In this document: positions 24,821 through 41,912 of the stretch, one piece after another
Position numbering within the stretch: position 1 is the stretch's first letter
How the letters are laid out: the number at the start of each line of letters is the position of its first letter
Assembly: GCA_905250115.1 (NCBI GenBank)
Contig: CAJNOI010000003.1
Span: forward strand, 1,428,523-1,492,522
Source of the DNA: Adineta steineri
Lineage: Eukaryota > Rotifera > Eurotatoria > Adinetida > Adinetidae
DNA: 64,000 bases
Reading direction: 5' to 3'
The notes under the pieces: generated by a model
Told to the model about the DNA's origin: nothing
The model's input: the letters and a program-made list of their open reading frames with translations, nothing else
Databases searched by the model: none
Position numbers and translations under genes: made by a program

Positions 24821-25504
24821 AAAAAAAAAGAAGAAAGCAAAAAACAACTAATTCTCTCTATATGATAGTTATTAATCTCTTTTTTTTTATGTTAGTAACA
24901 ACATCATGAAGTGTATGCGTTTATATTCGCTTATATGTATATCTCCTTGCTTTCTTCCGCCCAAAAGAAACTATGTCAACGAATCCGACCGAACGCGTAT
25001 ATATGTATGTTTAACGAACATGCTATTCGATAGATTTAATTTGTGTTTCGTAAATAGACAGTCTTAGTTGTGATATGAATCAGCTGCTTATGTGTTAAAA
25101 AAAGAACCTTTACATCTATTTAATAATGAACCTTGCAGGACGAGGTTCATCAAAATTGATTGATGACAATCGTCGTAGGCATGATAGAACTACTACTGTA
25201 TGTCCTCTACCCAACACATATACACACCGCCAGAGTTGGGTTACGTAAACAGTATCGACGCTCGAAAAAAAGAATGTTCGCTGTGTATGAATGGGGCAAG
25301 ATTGATCGGGAGTGACGACGACCTTTTTCTTTTTTTTTTCTTCTCTTTTTCTCTGTCGTATATTCAAGCAAAAATTTCTTTGTCGTCTTCATTTTTTCAA
25401 ATGATGTTTTTTTATTTTTTATTTTATTTTATAGATCTTTCTGTATATATGTTGTCGGCGATAAATAATAACTATTCTAATCATTATGCACGGTAACATC
25501 GAAC
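24821..25504. other. Intergenic region upstream of TTBK
   Basis: Contains A/T and CT-rich tracts and probably the promoter and 5' UTR of the kinase. A TTTTATAG acceptor-like site ends at about 25433, 70 nt before the ATG. No coding exon seen. Confidence 0.4.
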
Positions 25505-31491
<5,987 letters not shown>

Positions 31492-32181
31492 AATCATCAT
31501 GTTTTTCTTTACTACTTCTATCTCAAAACAAAACAAAACCAAGAAGATTTAATGGCATTTTCCTACAATTTTATATATCCAAAAAATTCGAGCTTGTACG
31601 AATTAAATCTCTCGATTTTCTGTTTATGTGTTGTTTTTTTTCTTCTTCTAATTCTATTTATTTATATTTGTCTATATAAAATAATCATTCACGGAGTTCT
31701 TCTTCTTCTTTCTTTTTTTTTATTTTTTCTTTTTTTTCTTTGTGCTTCAAAAAAGAAAACAATCCATTCTACTCCGTCGACAAAAAAAAAACATTTATTC
31801 TTTATTCATAATAACATGTATATATTGAAAAAATGATGATGAAAAGCGTCCTATTTTGGTTTTCCTTCTTTTTTTTTTGTTTCTTTTGGTTATTATTCAA
31901 AAACAAAACTTTCTCTCTAGGACTGTTTGTGTGCGTGTTTGTTTGTTTATAGTCGTTTCCTTCTTCATACTTGATTTTTTCTTTTGCGCGTTAGATAAGG
32001 CATTTTTTTGTTTAAAACAAAACATTAAAATCCATAATGCGTGTGTGAAAAACAAAAGAAATAATACAGAATAATAAGAAATATCTTTGCTTTAATTAAT
32101 ATATATATATATAGCATTTGAATTCTCAATGAGAGATTAAACAAAGAATTGAGTATATTTACTCGTCATTTATTATTTTAG
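31492..32181. other. TTBK 3' UTR and intergenic region
   Basis: T-rich and A-rich tracts with an AT dinucleotide run near 32098-32112. No coding exon. It ends with a pyrimidine-rich acceptor whose AG is 32180-32181, 2 nt before the next ATG. Confidence 0.45.
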
Positions 32182-32183
32182 AT

Positions 32184-32552
32184 ATGGTATTTGAAATGTT
32201 TAAACGTATGAATGATAATTTACGTCGAAGAATTCGACGTGCTATTTTAGCTGAACCAGATAAAATGCCACAACGTTATGCAATTCTAATGGCATCAGTA
32301 TTATTTCTTTCAATTATTGTAACATATAATGTTCTATTTGAAAAAGAGAAACGAAAAGAAGGTTATTTAAATGGTTTGAAATAGAATTAATTTCGATATT
32401 GTTTTGTCTTCGTTTCAGGTGTTAAACCTCCTTCAGTAATGGATGTATTTCGAGATCGTAGTTCTAAACAAAAACTTGAACATATTGAATTACAACGAAA
32501 TATTATGCAAGCACGAAATAATGCTAAAACAACAACCGTAAATGATTTATAG
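32184..32552 (+). CDS. Small single-pass membrane protein, unrecognised
   Basis: 103 aa in two exons, 32184-32361 and 32419-32552, with consensus GT-AG and a continuous frame. An N-terminal basic amphipathic stretch (KRMNDNLRRRIRRAIL) is followed by one hydrophobic segment (ILMASVLFLSIIVTYNVLF). A charged C-terminal half of about 45 residues (VFRDRSSKQKLEHIELQRN) is probably helical. The layout resembles small mitochondrial inner-membrane assembly proteins (PET117-like size and topology), but I see no diagnostic motif, so this is only a suggestion. The acceptor TTTTAG ends 2 nt before the ATG with no upstream exon, consistent with spliced-leader addition. The gene lies about 690 bp downstream of TTBK on the same strand. 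Confidence 0.75.
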
Positions 32553-33640
32553 GCATGAAAGTTTTGTTATGTTTTCTAGGCAATAGTTTGATTTTATTTT
32601 CTAATAAAAATTTATAGAAATCAAATTAAATACTAGAAAATTTGTGTAAACTAAAACATAGATTTAGATTAAAATCTTTATTTTATACATATTATTTATT
32701 ATTACATCACAAATTTGTTCGTATATTATTTTTAAATGACCAATAATTGAATGTTCGACAAATTGACATCCTAATTTTTTATGGTTATTAAAAAACTAAA
32801 GAAACAAACTATGAATGAGACAATATGTATATTCGGTTGATTGAGCAATTCAATACATTGATATATTATTAACAAACACTTATAGACGAGACATGCCTAT
32901 GGATGATATGTCTTGTATAGCAAAGATCATATACACCGCTATGAAATAAAAGCAAGCAATGAAATAAATTTGATTTGGATATTTGACAGTTATTACATCA
33001 ACTCAAGCATATGTCTTTTTATTTCATACTTATATTAAAAATGAAATTGTTTAAAAATTTAGAATTTAATAAAATATCTTAAATAAAAAGAATTTTTTTT
33101 ATTCGAGTACATATGTTGAATTTATGCATTTATCAGTATGATGTATGCGTTTATTTAACTTATGTATTCCCATCACTATGGTACTCATTACGCGTCCTTT
33201 TTTTTTTCAAAGTCACTTTATTTTGTTGATCTTGTCAATAAATATATGATTCTAAAAAACTAATTCATAGTATATTATCACGATTTTTGTAAGATGATGA
33301 TGATGACAACTTTCCATTAACAGTAATATATAATTTTTTTTTCTTCTTTTCTTTTTATTCAGGCATGATTGTGATTATAGTTATTGGGTACAATTATAAA
33401 TAGAATTTTTGATAAGAAAGAAATACAAATCTTTTTCTTGTAAAAGAACTGCAAACACTTTGAGGACGATGACATCATTTCTTTTTCTTTTTTACTCCTT
33501 TTTTTATTATTATCGGTAAGCATTCATTTCTTCACGTTTTTCTCTTCACAACAGTAGCGAAGGAGAACGTGAAACTTCTTTTGATTATGTCAACAAATGA
33601 CACTGACAAAAAAAAGTATATTGAAATTGTTTGAAAAAAA
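32553..33640. other. Intergenic region
   Basis: AT-rich, with poly-T tracts. Nothing supported on either strand before the acceptor of the calmodulin-like gene. Confidence 0.45.
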
Positions 33641-33660
33641 ATTATTTTAGATATCTTATT

Positions 33661-34159
33661 ATGTCTAAACTTACAAAACAACAAGAACAGGAATTAAAGG
33701 ATGCATTCGATCTTTTTGATACTGGTATGTTACATTAAAAATAAACAACGAAAAAAAACAATTTTTTAATATACTTTTATAGATCATTCTCAAAAAATCT
33801 CTAAAAATGAATTAAAAAGAGTTTTAAATGCATTACATATAAAAGCAAGTGATCAAGAATTATCTCAATTAATGTCAAAAATGGATACCGATAATAGTGG
33901 TGAAATTGATTTTAATGAATTTAAAAATGTTATGGCCGGATCATTTTTTAAAAAATATTCTCAACAAGAATTAAAGGCAGCATTTCGAAAATTTGATGCT
34001 GATGGAAATGGTTATATAACAACTAAAGAACTTGCAGATATTTTATCACGTATGGGAAGACATTTAAGTCGAAATGAAGTAGAAGCTATGATTAAATCAT
34101 TAGATAAGGATAATGATGGCAGAATTGGATTCGATGAATTTTGTAAATTATTTGATTAA
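33661..34159 (+). CDS. Calmodulin-like EF-hand protein
   Basis: 146 aa; exons 33661-33724 and 33783-34159. Four EF-hand loops: DTDHSQKISKNE (split by the intron, Gln instead of Gly at loop position 6), DTDNSGEIDFNE, DADGNGYITTKE and DKDNDGRIGFDE. All have acidic residues at positions 1, 3 and 12, so four functional Ca2+ sites are plausible. The start (MSKLTKQQEQELKDAFDLFD) resembles centrin/calmodulin helix A, but there is no long basic N-terminal tail as in centrins. The length matches calmodulin. Sequence divergence from canonical calmodulin is high, so 'calmodulin-like' is safer than calmodulin. The TTTTAG acceptor ends at 33650, 10 nt before the ATG. Confidence 0.93.
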
Positions 34160-34510
34160 AGAAATTTTAGCTTTTTAATATATTGTGACATTCCACTTTT
34201 TTTTTATTAGTTTAATCTTTAAATGTAATTCACCTGTTTCTGCTTATATAAAAAATTTTAAAACAAGATTTTCCGATTGAAATTATTTATGATCATAATC
34301 AATTGAGATATAAAGAATTATAAATGTCGGTATTTTACTTTTTGTATTAGATAGTGAATTATTTCGATTTACTAAACAATAGAAATATTCTATTTTATAA
34401 AATATAATCTCATGTGAAATTTCTTTGGTATATAAAAGAAGACCGTGAGTGCTATATAATCAATCAAATGAAACATATCGTTTTTATTCATTCTATTGAA
34501 GAAATATTTA
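34160..34510. other. Convergent intergenic spacer
   Basis: About 350 bp between two convergent genes (calmodulin-like, plus; protease, minus). It holds their 3' UTRs. No other feature seen. Confidence 0.5.
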
Positions 34511-35618
34511 TTATCCTGATAAATTTGATATTACACGTCGAATCCATGGAAGATAATAGCTAACACGAGCATAAATACCTGGTTTATTCACTTTAGCACA
34601 TTCATCACCATAGCTGACAACTCCACTAAGTATCCATTGACCATTTACTTCGGAAACAAGTGGACCACCAGAATCTCCTTGACATGAATCCTTTGTATAT
34701 TGATAATTACCAGCACATAATTGTTTGTTAGTATCATAATTTCCATATGTATATCTACATACATCCATAACAAGAATACCAGCTTGACGAAGTGCATCTG
34801 GTGATGAACCTTCATATGTTGTTGTACCCCAACCAGCTAAATAGTTTTAATTTGATTAAAAAGAAAATTCAAATTGAGTTATTTTACATACCAACAATAA
34901 CATTTTCATTTACAGCGGGATCTTTTGCAGAAAGACAAGCAATATTAACATAACTATTGAGTGTAACTGGTGAAGCTAAACGTATAATAGCAATATCATT
35001 TTCACTTGTGTCATGATCATAATCATTATGATTAATAAATCCAGCAACTTGTTTAGTTTGAACTCGTGCTGGATCTGGTCTGCTTCTTGAATGAAGACCA
35101 GCTACAACACGTAAATCTGACACACTTTCTGGTCCATCTTGAAGACAATGAGCAGCAGTTAAGACATGATATGCATCCTAAAATATGATAATATACAAAT
35201 GTTTTTTTCTTAATCATATATTATCATTTACAATTAAAGTGCCACCGCAAAAATGACCTCTACGATTTTGAATAGAAACAAGCCAAGGCCATGAATGTGG
35301 TACTGCTTCTTGTCCACCAACAATTCGTGTACGTATTGGAGTCACTGCTTGACGACCACATCCGTTTGGTACAGGATTGACTACTGGATTAGTTGTACCA
35401 CGATATGTGCAACAGAAACGAAGAATAATCATATTGTTTGACATTGCAAGTTCATGTTGTATACTACTTGAACATTGTGAGTTATCAAATACAACTGCTG
35501 CACCAGTAGCATATTGCCAAGCAGTACATAACTTACCATTATCGACATATGTCTTTACTTCTCCATTAATCATAGAAGCAAACGTCAAGAAGACAATCGT
35601 GATACCAAGAGTCAGCAT
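34511..35618 (-). CDS. Secreted trypsin-like serine protease (S1)
   Basis: 332 aa; exons 35232-35618, 34892-35177 and 34511-34836. The ATG at 35618 starts a signal peptide ([19 protein letters not shown]). A ~80-residue Cys-containing propeptide (ending near CCTYRGTT) is followed by activation site R-IVGGQEA. The catalytic triad is His in TAAHC, Asp in NDIAII and Ser in CQGDSGGP. Asp six residues before the catalytic Ser ([11 protein letters not shown]) predicts cleavage after Arg/Lys. C-terminal [18 protein letters not shown] completes the S1 fold. The first frame could extend 20 codons further upstream, but only without an ATG. An acceptor CTATAG lies 2 nt upstream of the chosen ATG. Likely digestive or extracellular; the small Cys-rich prodomain is not one I recognise. 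Confidence 0.95.
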
Positions 35619-35622
35619 ATCT

Positions 35623-36968
35623 ATAGTATTTTCATGAAATGAATGGCAAATTTTGAATAATACTTTTTTATAAAACAATATTGTCCTTGATTTTCATTAA
35701 ATCGTTCTTAGTGTTTTAATATTCGAAAATAGAATAAAAAAATAAGCCTAAGCTTTCGAAAATTAATGTTATTTCGAGGAAATATTTTTCATTCTAGTAA
35801 AAGGAGATGGTATTAGATAGTTGAAAATTAAACTTATCCTCCAATAAAATATTCATTTGAAATCAAATCACCAGACTGACAATAATAAATTGAAACTAAT
35901 AGCATTTGCTTTTTAAGATTTAAAATATTGAATTTCGAAACCTTTTTCTCTCTAAAACAAAATAATACATTCCATTATACTTAAAAAGTATTTTATCCTT
36001 TCAATTTTTTTGATATACAAATGCAACCAAAAATAACGACACTATATTGCAAATAGAAAGTATAATCTTAAAGCTGTTTGCTTCTAAATTTATCAAATTA
36101 AAATATACCTGAAGGATAATATATCAATCATGATTTACTTCATTGGAACGATAGATGATCGAAACAATTTTCAATCATATAGATAACTTAGCAAAAATTG
36201 AAAAATCCTCGATTAAAATTATTATTCATTTCCATTATCTTCATATTAATACTATTTATATCAATACATCATTCAAAATTTTTCTTCTATTAAATATTAT
36301 AGAATAATCAAAACTGACATATAGCGTCATCTATACAATTCTGGTTACATCAAAAAAATCAATTCCATTTTTACAGATAATATTTTAAATAATAATAATA
36401 ATAATAAATAAATGATTTTTATCTAGTTTTTCTTATTAATTTCGAATAATCTTATTCCAAAAATAAGGCAAAATAAATAACCAATGGATGAAATTTATTT
36501 TATTCAAGTTGTCGATGTGCATCCATATTATTTATTTATTTATTTTTAACTATCATTCACTATTTTTGTAAATTGATTAGATTCTATAGGTAGTCACTAT
36601 GGTAATATTTTTGATTATTAGAGTTTATTTCAATTGAAAATACAATTTTATCAATACGAATGTCAAAATTATTACTTGTAGCGTAATACATCATCCACAG
36701 ATTTCCATTGAGTTCAATATAAAACCACAGAGTTATGTTTAGTAGAGAATCATGAGTTTGATCATTGTTTATTTGTATGTAATAAACAATTTTCAAATGA
36801 CTCAATATATTTTTTGACATTCTTATTAAATGAAAAGGCAGACATTTGTTGAGCAAGTTGATTTTGTCAATCCTAATAATTATGAATGACCATGTCAAAT
36901 TGATTAATATTAAATTACTTATCTTTTGTAGATTATAAACATCTTGTTTTTGTTTGACTTAACCGATC
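35623..36968. other. Intergenic region
   Basis: About 1.3 kb, very AT-rich, with an ATA-repeat (about 36389-36408). It contains the divergent upstream regions of the protease and RPL11. A TTTTGTAG acceptor-like site near 36932 precedes the RPL11 5' leader. No supported gene. Confidence 0.45.
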
Positions 36969-37691
36969 ATGACCGGACGAAAAGCAAACACAACAACCAC
37001 ACCTGCAGCACCCACAAAAGCTGCAGCTAAAACCGGAACAACAACTGGCCGAGTCATTAAAAAAGATAAAAGCAAAAATGTTATGCGTGAATTACGTATC
37101 CGTAAATTATGTTTAAATATTTGCGTCGGTGAATCTGGTGATCGTTTGACTCGTGCATCAAAAGTACTTGAACAATTAACTGGTCAAACACCAGTTTTTT
37201 CCAAAGCACGTTATACCGTTCGATCATTTGGCATTCGTCGTAATGAAAAAATCGGTGTTTTCTGTACCGTCCGTGGTGAAAAAGCAAAAGAAATCTTAGA
37301 AAAAGGTCTCAAAGTAAAAGAATACGAATTACACAAAGGCAACTTTAGTGCGATGGGCAACTTTGGATTTGGTATCCAAGAACATATCGATTTAGGTATC
37401 AAATACGATCCATCAATTGGTATCTATGGTATGGATTTTTATGTTGTGCTCGGTCGAGCTGGTTTTGATATTGGTAAACGTAAACATAAAAAAGCAAGTA
37501 TGGGTGCTTCACATAAAATATCAAAAGATGAAGCTATTAAATGGTTTCAACAAACATACGAAGGTGTCATTATGCCAGGTATGAAAAGCGATAAATTTTT
37601 CTTTCGATTTATTTTCTAATTTATTTTTATTTTAGGTGGTAAAGCTAAGAAATCCAAAGGTGGTCATCACAAAAAAGGCAAAAAGAAATAA
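36969..37691 (+). CDS. RPL11: 60S ribosomal protein L11 (uL5)
   Basis: 221 aa; exons 36969-37578 and 37636-37691. The core is near-identical to animal RPL11: [59 protein letters not shown] and [14 protein letters not shown]. It binds 5S rRNA in the central protuberance and would also be the Mdm2-type sensor if that pathway exists. Two oddities: a 38-residue Ala/Thr/Lys-rich N-terminal extension before MRELR, where vertebrates have 11 residues, and a short C-terminal basic tail ([14 protein letters not shown]) on its own exon. Codon use is more GC-rich and regular than its neighbours, as expected for a highly expressed gene. AATAAA signals lie at 37771-37780. Confidence 0.97.
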
Positions 37692-37823
37692 ATAAACTGC
37701 TTTTTTGTTTATTATTTATCGATTTGAAAAAAAATAAGAAAATAGATTCGATGTCGATAAAAGAAATTTAAATAAATAAAAACATAACAGAAGATCTTAA
37801 ATAACAAGAAAATAAAAAATTTT

Positions 37824-37833
37824 GTTTTTTTAG
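37824..37833 (+). promoter_or_regulatory. Trans-splice-type acceptor upstream of SYS1
   Basis: A TTTTTTTAG acceptor ends at 37833, only 142 nt after the RPL11 stop and about 53 nt after its poly(A) signals. No donor-bearing exon is visible between RPL11 and SYS1. A 5-codon upstream ORF (ATG at 37836, stop ending at 37853) precedes the SYS1 ATG at 37862. Confidence 0.55.
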
Positions 37834-37861
37834 ATATGATCGTATATTATTGATCGGTATC

Positions 37862-38421
37862 ATGAGCGGTTTTCGTAGTCAAAAATGGGATCCATGGTTG
37901 ATTATTAGTCAAATTATTGCTGTTCAGGCATTATATTATTTTGGACTTGGACTTTGGTTATTTCTTATTGGATCTACTTTTCAGCAAAAACCTACACTTG
38001 ATTATCTATTTTCTTATAAAGTAAAACCTAAATTTTTATTTTATTTTTATTCATAATCGATTTATTTAGATATTACAATTATCAAGTTGGAACGAACGAT
38101 TATTGACGAGTGTATTTTTACTCAATGCATTAACAAGGTACAGATATACGAAATTTTAGATTGAATATATATAAATTGTATTTTAGTGGTTTTGGAATTG
38201 TTTCTATAGTTGGACGATATAAACAATGTTTAGATTTTTCACTAACAATTCATTTTTATCATTTTATTATTTGTTGGATGTATAATAATCAACATCCGAA
38301 TATATTTTCTTGGTATGTTATACAATTTCTATCAATTGTTATAATGACCATATTTTCGGAACATTTTTCTAAAAAAAATGAACTTCGAAATATACCCCTT
38401 TCTTCACGTGCTGATCTTTAA
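37862..38421 (+). CDS. SYS1: SYS1 Golgi trafficking protein
   Basis: 153 aa, four-TM Golgi membrane protein that recruits the Arl3/ARFRP1 GTPase for late-Golgi targeting. Exons are 37862-38020, 38070-38137 and 38187-38421. Diagnostic blocks: FRSQKWDPWLIISQIIAVQ, LYYFGLGLWL, SVFLLNALTSGFGI, RYKQCLDFSLTIHFYHF (human: GKQCLDFTVTVHFFH) and NELRNIPLSS near the C-terminus. The ATG at 37862 gives the family-length N-terminus; a longer reading would need a non-ATG start. It follows RPL11 by 170 bp on the same strand, with an acceptor but no independent promoter-sized space, which suggests an operon-like pair. Confidence 0.93.
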
Positions 38422-38761
38422 AACTCAATTTCTGTACATTAATTTGTTTTCTATTAATCAGAAAATATTAAACTTTGTATTTATTTATTTATTTATTTAT
38501 GTGTTTTGTTTTTGTTTTTTGAACAGAAATAGAATAATTTTTACTAACAATTTGTATTTTTAATTATTTCTCAAAACAAAAGAAAAAGATATTAAAATTT
38601 GATAAGATTACTGTAAATTATGTCTTTTTAAAACTTAAAAATTTCTTTAGATGAAAATATATACAATTACTATCTACGAGACGTAAATGTTTGTTTAAAA
38701 TGACTAAGACTATTATGTAGCTGATCCTATGGATTAAAGAAATTTAATGAGATAGGGCCTC

Positions 38762-38834
38762 GCCCATTTGGCTCGGTGGCTAGAACACTAGTCTAGTAAA
38801 CCAGGGGTCAACAGTTCAATTCTGTCCTCGGGCA
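38762..38834 (+). tRNA. tRNA-Thr(AGT)-like sequence, probably degenerate
   Basis: A 73-nt stretch has an anticodon loop CTAGTAA (anticodon AGT, Thr) flanked by CTAGT/ACCAG (one mismatch). It has an A-box-like TGGCTCGGTGG, a T-loop TTCAATT with ACAG/CTGT stem, and 3' CTCGGGC followed by A. The acceptor stem pairs only in its outer four positions (GCCC/GGGC); the inner three (ATT against CTC) do not pair, and the D-stem is poor. It is therefore likely a tRNA pseudogene or the head of a tRNA-derived repeat rather than a working tRNA. It lies between SYS1 and INPP1, in their orientation. Confidence 0.5.
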
Positions 38835-38910
38835 TCGAATTGTTTAGATTTTTTGTTGTACTAACATTTCTAATGGTTGTCATAATATATATGTTGATAA
38901 ATTTTAGATA

Positions 38911-40440
38911 ATGTCATCAGTACCATTACGTGATTTTTTAACCCATCTATGTATTAGTTCAGAAAAAGCAGCATGTATTGCCCGGTATATTCGTTTTATG
39001 AATACAAATTTCAATGATATGGTTCAAGAGAAACAACGTAGGAGTTATCATCAAAAATATGTTTTCTTTTATTTAAAAATTATTTATTCTAGTGGATGAA
39101 AATCATCAATATCTTAATGCTGATTATAAAACTTTAGCGTAAATATAATTTACTTCCAATAAATCTATATTCTCTTATTTCTATTAAGTGATGTTATTAT
39201 ACAAGAAGTTATTAAACGAGATCTAGGATTCGTTGTAAGTTATTTATATTTAAAGATATTTTTAATAATTTAAATCCATTTCATTTAGTATCCATCATTA
39301 AAGGATCGAATTTATGGTGAAGAAGATGGTTCATTAAAATTACAATCAAGTAATGAAAAGATTCCAATTAATGTTGATTGTAGTCAAAATGATATTCTCG
39401 ATCTACTTCGTAAGATACAATTTCATTCTACTTCAATTTCTGTTTTTTTCTTTTATAGAAAAAGTATTTAATACTGAATCAACAGAATCAATTCAAGCAT
39501 TAGCTAAAATTGTTTCTTCGTCTTCCGATGTAAACCTTCCCGAACAGTATTACCAGTCATTTGAAAAAATTCCGAGTGATATTTCTATTGATTTATCTAA
39601 TATCGGAATATGGATTGATCCAGTTGATGGTACACAACAATATATATATGGTACTGATGGCAGAATTGATGAAAATACTGGTATTGCAAGAGATGGGCTT
39701 CCAACAGCTTTAGTACTTATTGGATGTTTTAATATTGACGATGGTAATCCTGTTGTTGGTGTAATAAATCGAGCATTCAATAAAAAAATTGATGGACATA
39801 CGTAAAATAATAGATGATGTATAATATAGAATTCATTTTTGAAATATTTACATAGGTGGACTGGTTTGATTTATTGGGGTACAGCATTACCAAATGCAAA
39901 ATTTAATAACTTAAGTGATGTATATAAAGGAAATACGAGAAATGATAAACAAATATTTTTACATGGTACTGCTGATGTAAATACATTTAATAGTATTCTA
40001 AATGATTGGATTAAAATGGAAGTAGCTGCATGTGGTAAGATGATTTTATTTATTATATATGAAATATTTTGATAATTATAAGATTTTTAGGTAATAAATT
40101 ATTATCCATTGCATTAAAACAAGCAAATATTACTTTAGTAACAAAAGCTGCTGCATTTAATTGGGACTTATGTGCCGCTCATGCAATAATGCTATCTATC
40201 GATGGTCAAATACTTGATCTTAGTAAACTTATGACTTATTATAAAGAAAATCAATCTCTCGATGATCTCAATTTATTACAATTTCAAATTACTTATAATA
40301 ATATTAAATCAACGAAATTTGATCCCAAAGATTATGCATGTTCACCATTTATTACTTATTATAATCAAAACGATCTAATCAATATTCTCCAAGCACTTCT
40401 AGTCAACAAGATAGTTATTGAACAAAAAAATTCCGTTTAA
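38911..40440 (+). CDS. INPP1: Inositol polyphosphate 1-phosphatase
   Basis: 403 aa, Li+-sensitive Mg2+-dependent phosphatase that removes the 1-phosphate from Ins(1,4)P2 and Ins(1,3,4)P3. Exons are 38911-39037, 39093-39138, 39189-39234, 39289-39409, 39459-39801, 39856-40034 and 40091-40440. The start LTHLCISSEKAACIAR matches human INPP1. Metal-binding motifs are ADYKTLADVIIQEVI, YGEEDGS, WIDPVDGT and WDLCAAHA. The WDLCAAHAI block and overall length separate it from IMPase. GIWIDPVDGTQQYIYG matches human GIWVDPIDSTYQYIKG. The acceptor ATTTTAG ends 3 nt before the ATG. The stop is 86 bp from the start region of MOB4 on the same strand. Confidence 0.95.
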
Positions 40441-40511
40441 TGTATTTAGTTTTATTCATTTTAACTATATTTTAATTTTGAATCTCATTTTATAATAATT
40501 TAAGCAATCTG

Positions 40512-40527
40512 AATAAAATTATTCTAG
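40512..40527 (+). promoter_or_regulatory. Abutting poly(A) signal and splice acceptor (INPP1/MOB4)
   Basis: AATAAA (40512-40517) is followed after 7 nt by TCTAG, whose AG ends at 40527, 2 nt before the MOB4 ATG. The upstream gene's 3' end and the downstream gene's 5' end are thus only about 10 nt apart, as in trans-spliced operons. There is no room for a separate MOB4 promoter between the genes beyond the 86-bp 3' UTR of INPP1. Confidence 0.6.
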
Positions 40528-40529
40528 AT

Positions 40530-41645
40530 ATGACTCATTCACAGACATCAATACGTCGTAATCGACCGGGAATTAAAGCAAAAGATTGGTGTAATTGGCC
40601 AGATGAAAGTTTGGAAAATATGGATTCACTTTTTCATATTCAACAAGTAATATAAAGAAATTATTGTAGTTTTTTTATCTTCCATGTTCAATTTAATAGT
40701 ATATTCAACAAGCCATTCGTCGTAATCCATCAGATATTGATTTTATTCTTCAAGTACCGGAACAACAAGATGAAGGCGTTTGGAAATACGAACATTTACG
40801 ACAATTTTGTCTTGAACTCAATGATTTAACCGTTTATTTACAAGTAATTCAATAGTTTTACCATTTCTTTTGTTTACCTATGCTTTTCCTTTTAGAAAGA
40901 ATGTTTACCAGATACTTGTTCACAAATGACAGCAACTGAGCAATGGATATTCTTATGTGCAGCACATAAAAATCCAAAAGAAGTAAAACCACACATTTCA
41001 TATGAAGTATTTTATTCAAGAATTCTTCTATTTAGTGTCCTGCTATTGATTATACACGACATACATTAGACGGTGCAGCTTCATTACTGAATAGTAATAA
41101 ATATTTTCCAAGCCGGTAAATAGAATACATTTTATATAGCGTTGAAATCTTGAGATTCGAAATAGTATACCGATAATATTTTTACGTTTTATAAAATCAG
41201 TAAATATGTTACCTAGTTGATGATATGGAGATTTTCATATCGTATTACATAGCGTATTGAAGATTATTTTAATTACTAAAAAAATGACAATTTTCTTTTT
41301 GTTTTTTCTGTCAACAGAATCTCAATTAAAGATACTTCAATAGCCAAATTAGGCAGCGTATGTCGACGAATTTATCGTATATTTTCTCATGCTTATTATC
41401 ATCATCGTACACTCTACGATGAATTTGAAGAACGTACACATCTATGTCGTCGTTTTACTGTATTTGCTTTACGTTATGGTCTTATTCCAAAAGATAATTT
41501 AATTGTTCCAATAAATGGAGTTAATCAAGATGTTTCAACTATTATGCAACAACAATCATCTCCAATAAAAACGAATTCATTTACATCATTAAAAAATGGT
41601 AGTAGTCCACCATCATCTTCATCATCACTTGAAAGTGATGCCTAA
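40530..41645 (+). CDS. MOB4: MOB-like protein 4 / phocein (STRIPAK subunit)
   Basis: 251 aa; exons 40530-40646, 40700-40843, 40896-40982, 41036-41115 and 41318-41645. Strongly conserved with animal MOB4: [86 protein letters not shown] and [20 protein letters not shown]. The Cys and His residues of the MOB zinc site are present. MOB4 is a scaffold subunit of the STRIPAK PP2A complex, acting in Golgi/vesicle traffic and Hippo regulation. The C-terminus has a Ser-rich tail longer than in vertebrates. Intron 4 is about 200 bp, the others about 50 bp. It is the downstream partner of INPP1 in an apparent operon. Confidence 0.96.
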
Positions 41646-41912
41646 TCATCTCGAAAATAAACTTTAACTACAAATTCGTATTATATTCTATCTGTAGATT
41701 AGTCTTGTGTATAAATTCTATGTCTAACATTAATAAAATGAATAATATTTGTCTTCTGTTTTGATTCTATAGTAAAAATAATAATACATATATATATATA
41801 TATTTAGATCAAGAATAAAAAGAAATCGATAAGCCGAGGAAAAATATATACAAAGAATGAGAAAAAGAAAAAGAAAATATAGAACAGGTGTTTGTAATGA
41901 TTAAAAATATTC

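Noticed and set aside
24575-24909. Frames spanning the N gap on both strands
   Set aside because: They run through 100 unknown bases and cannot be translated; the flanks look like transposon and poly-A sequence.
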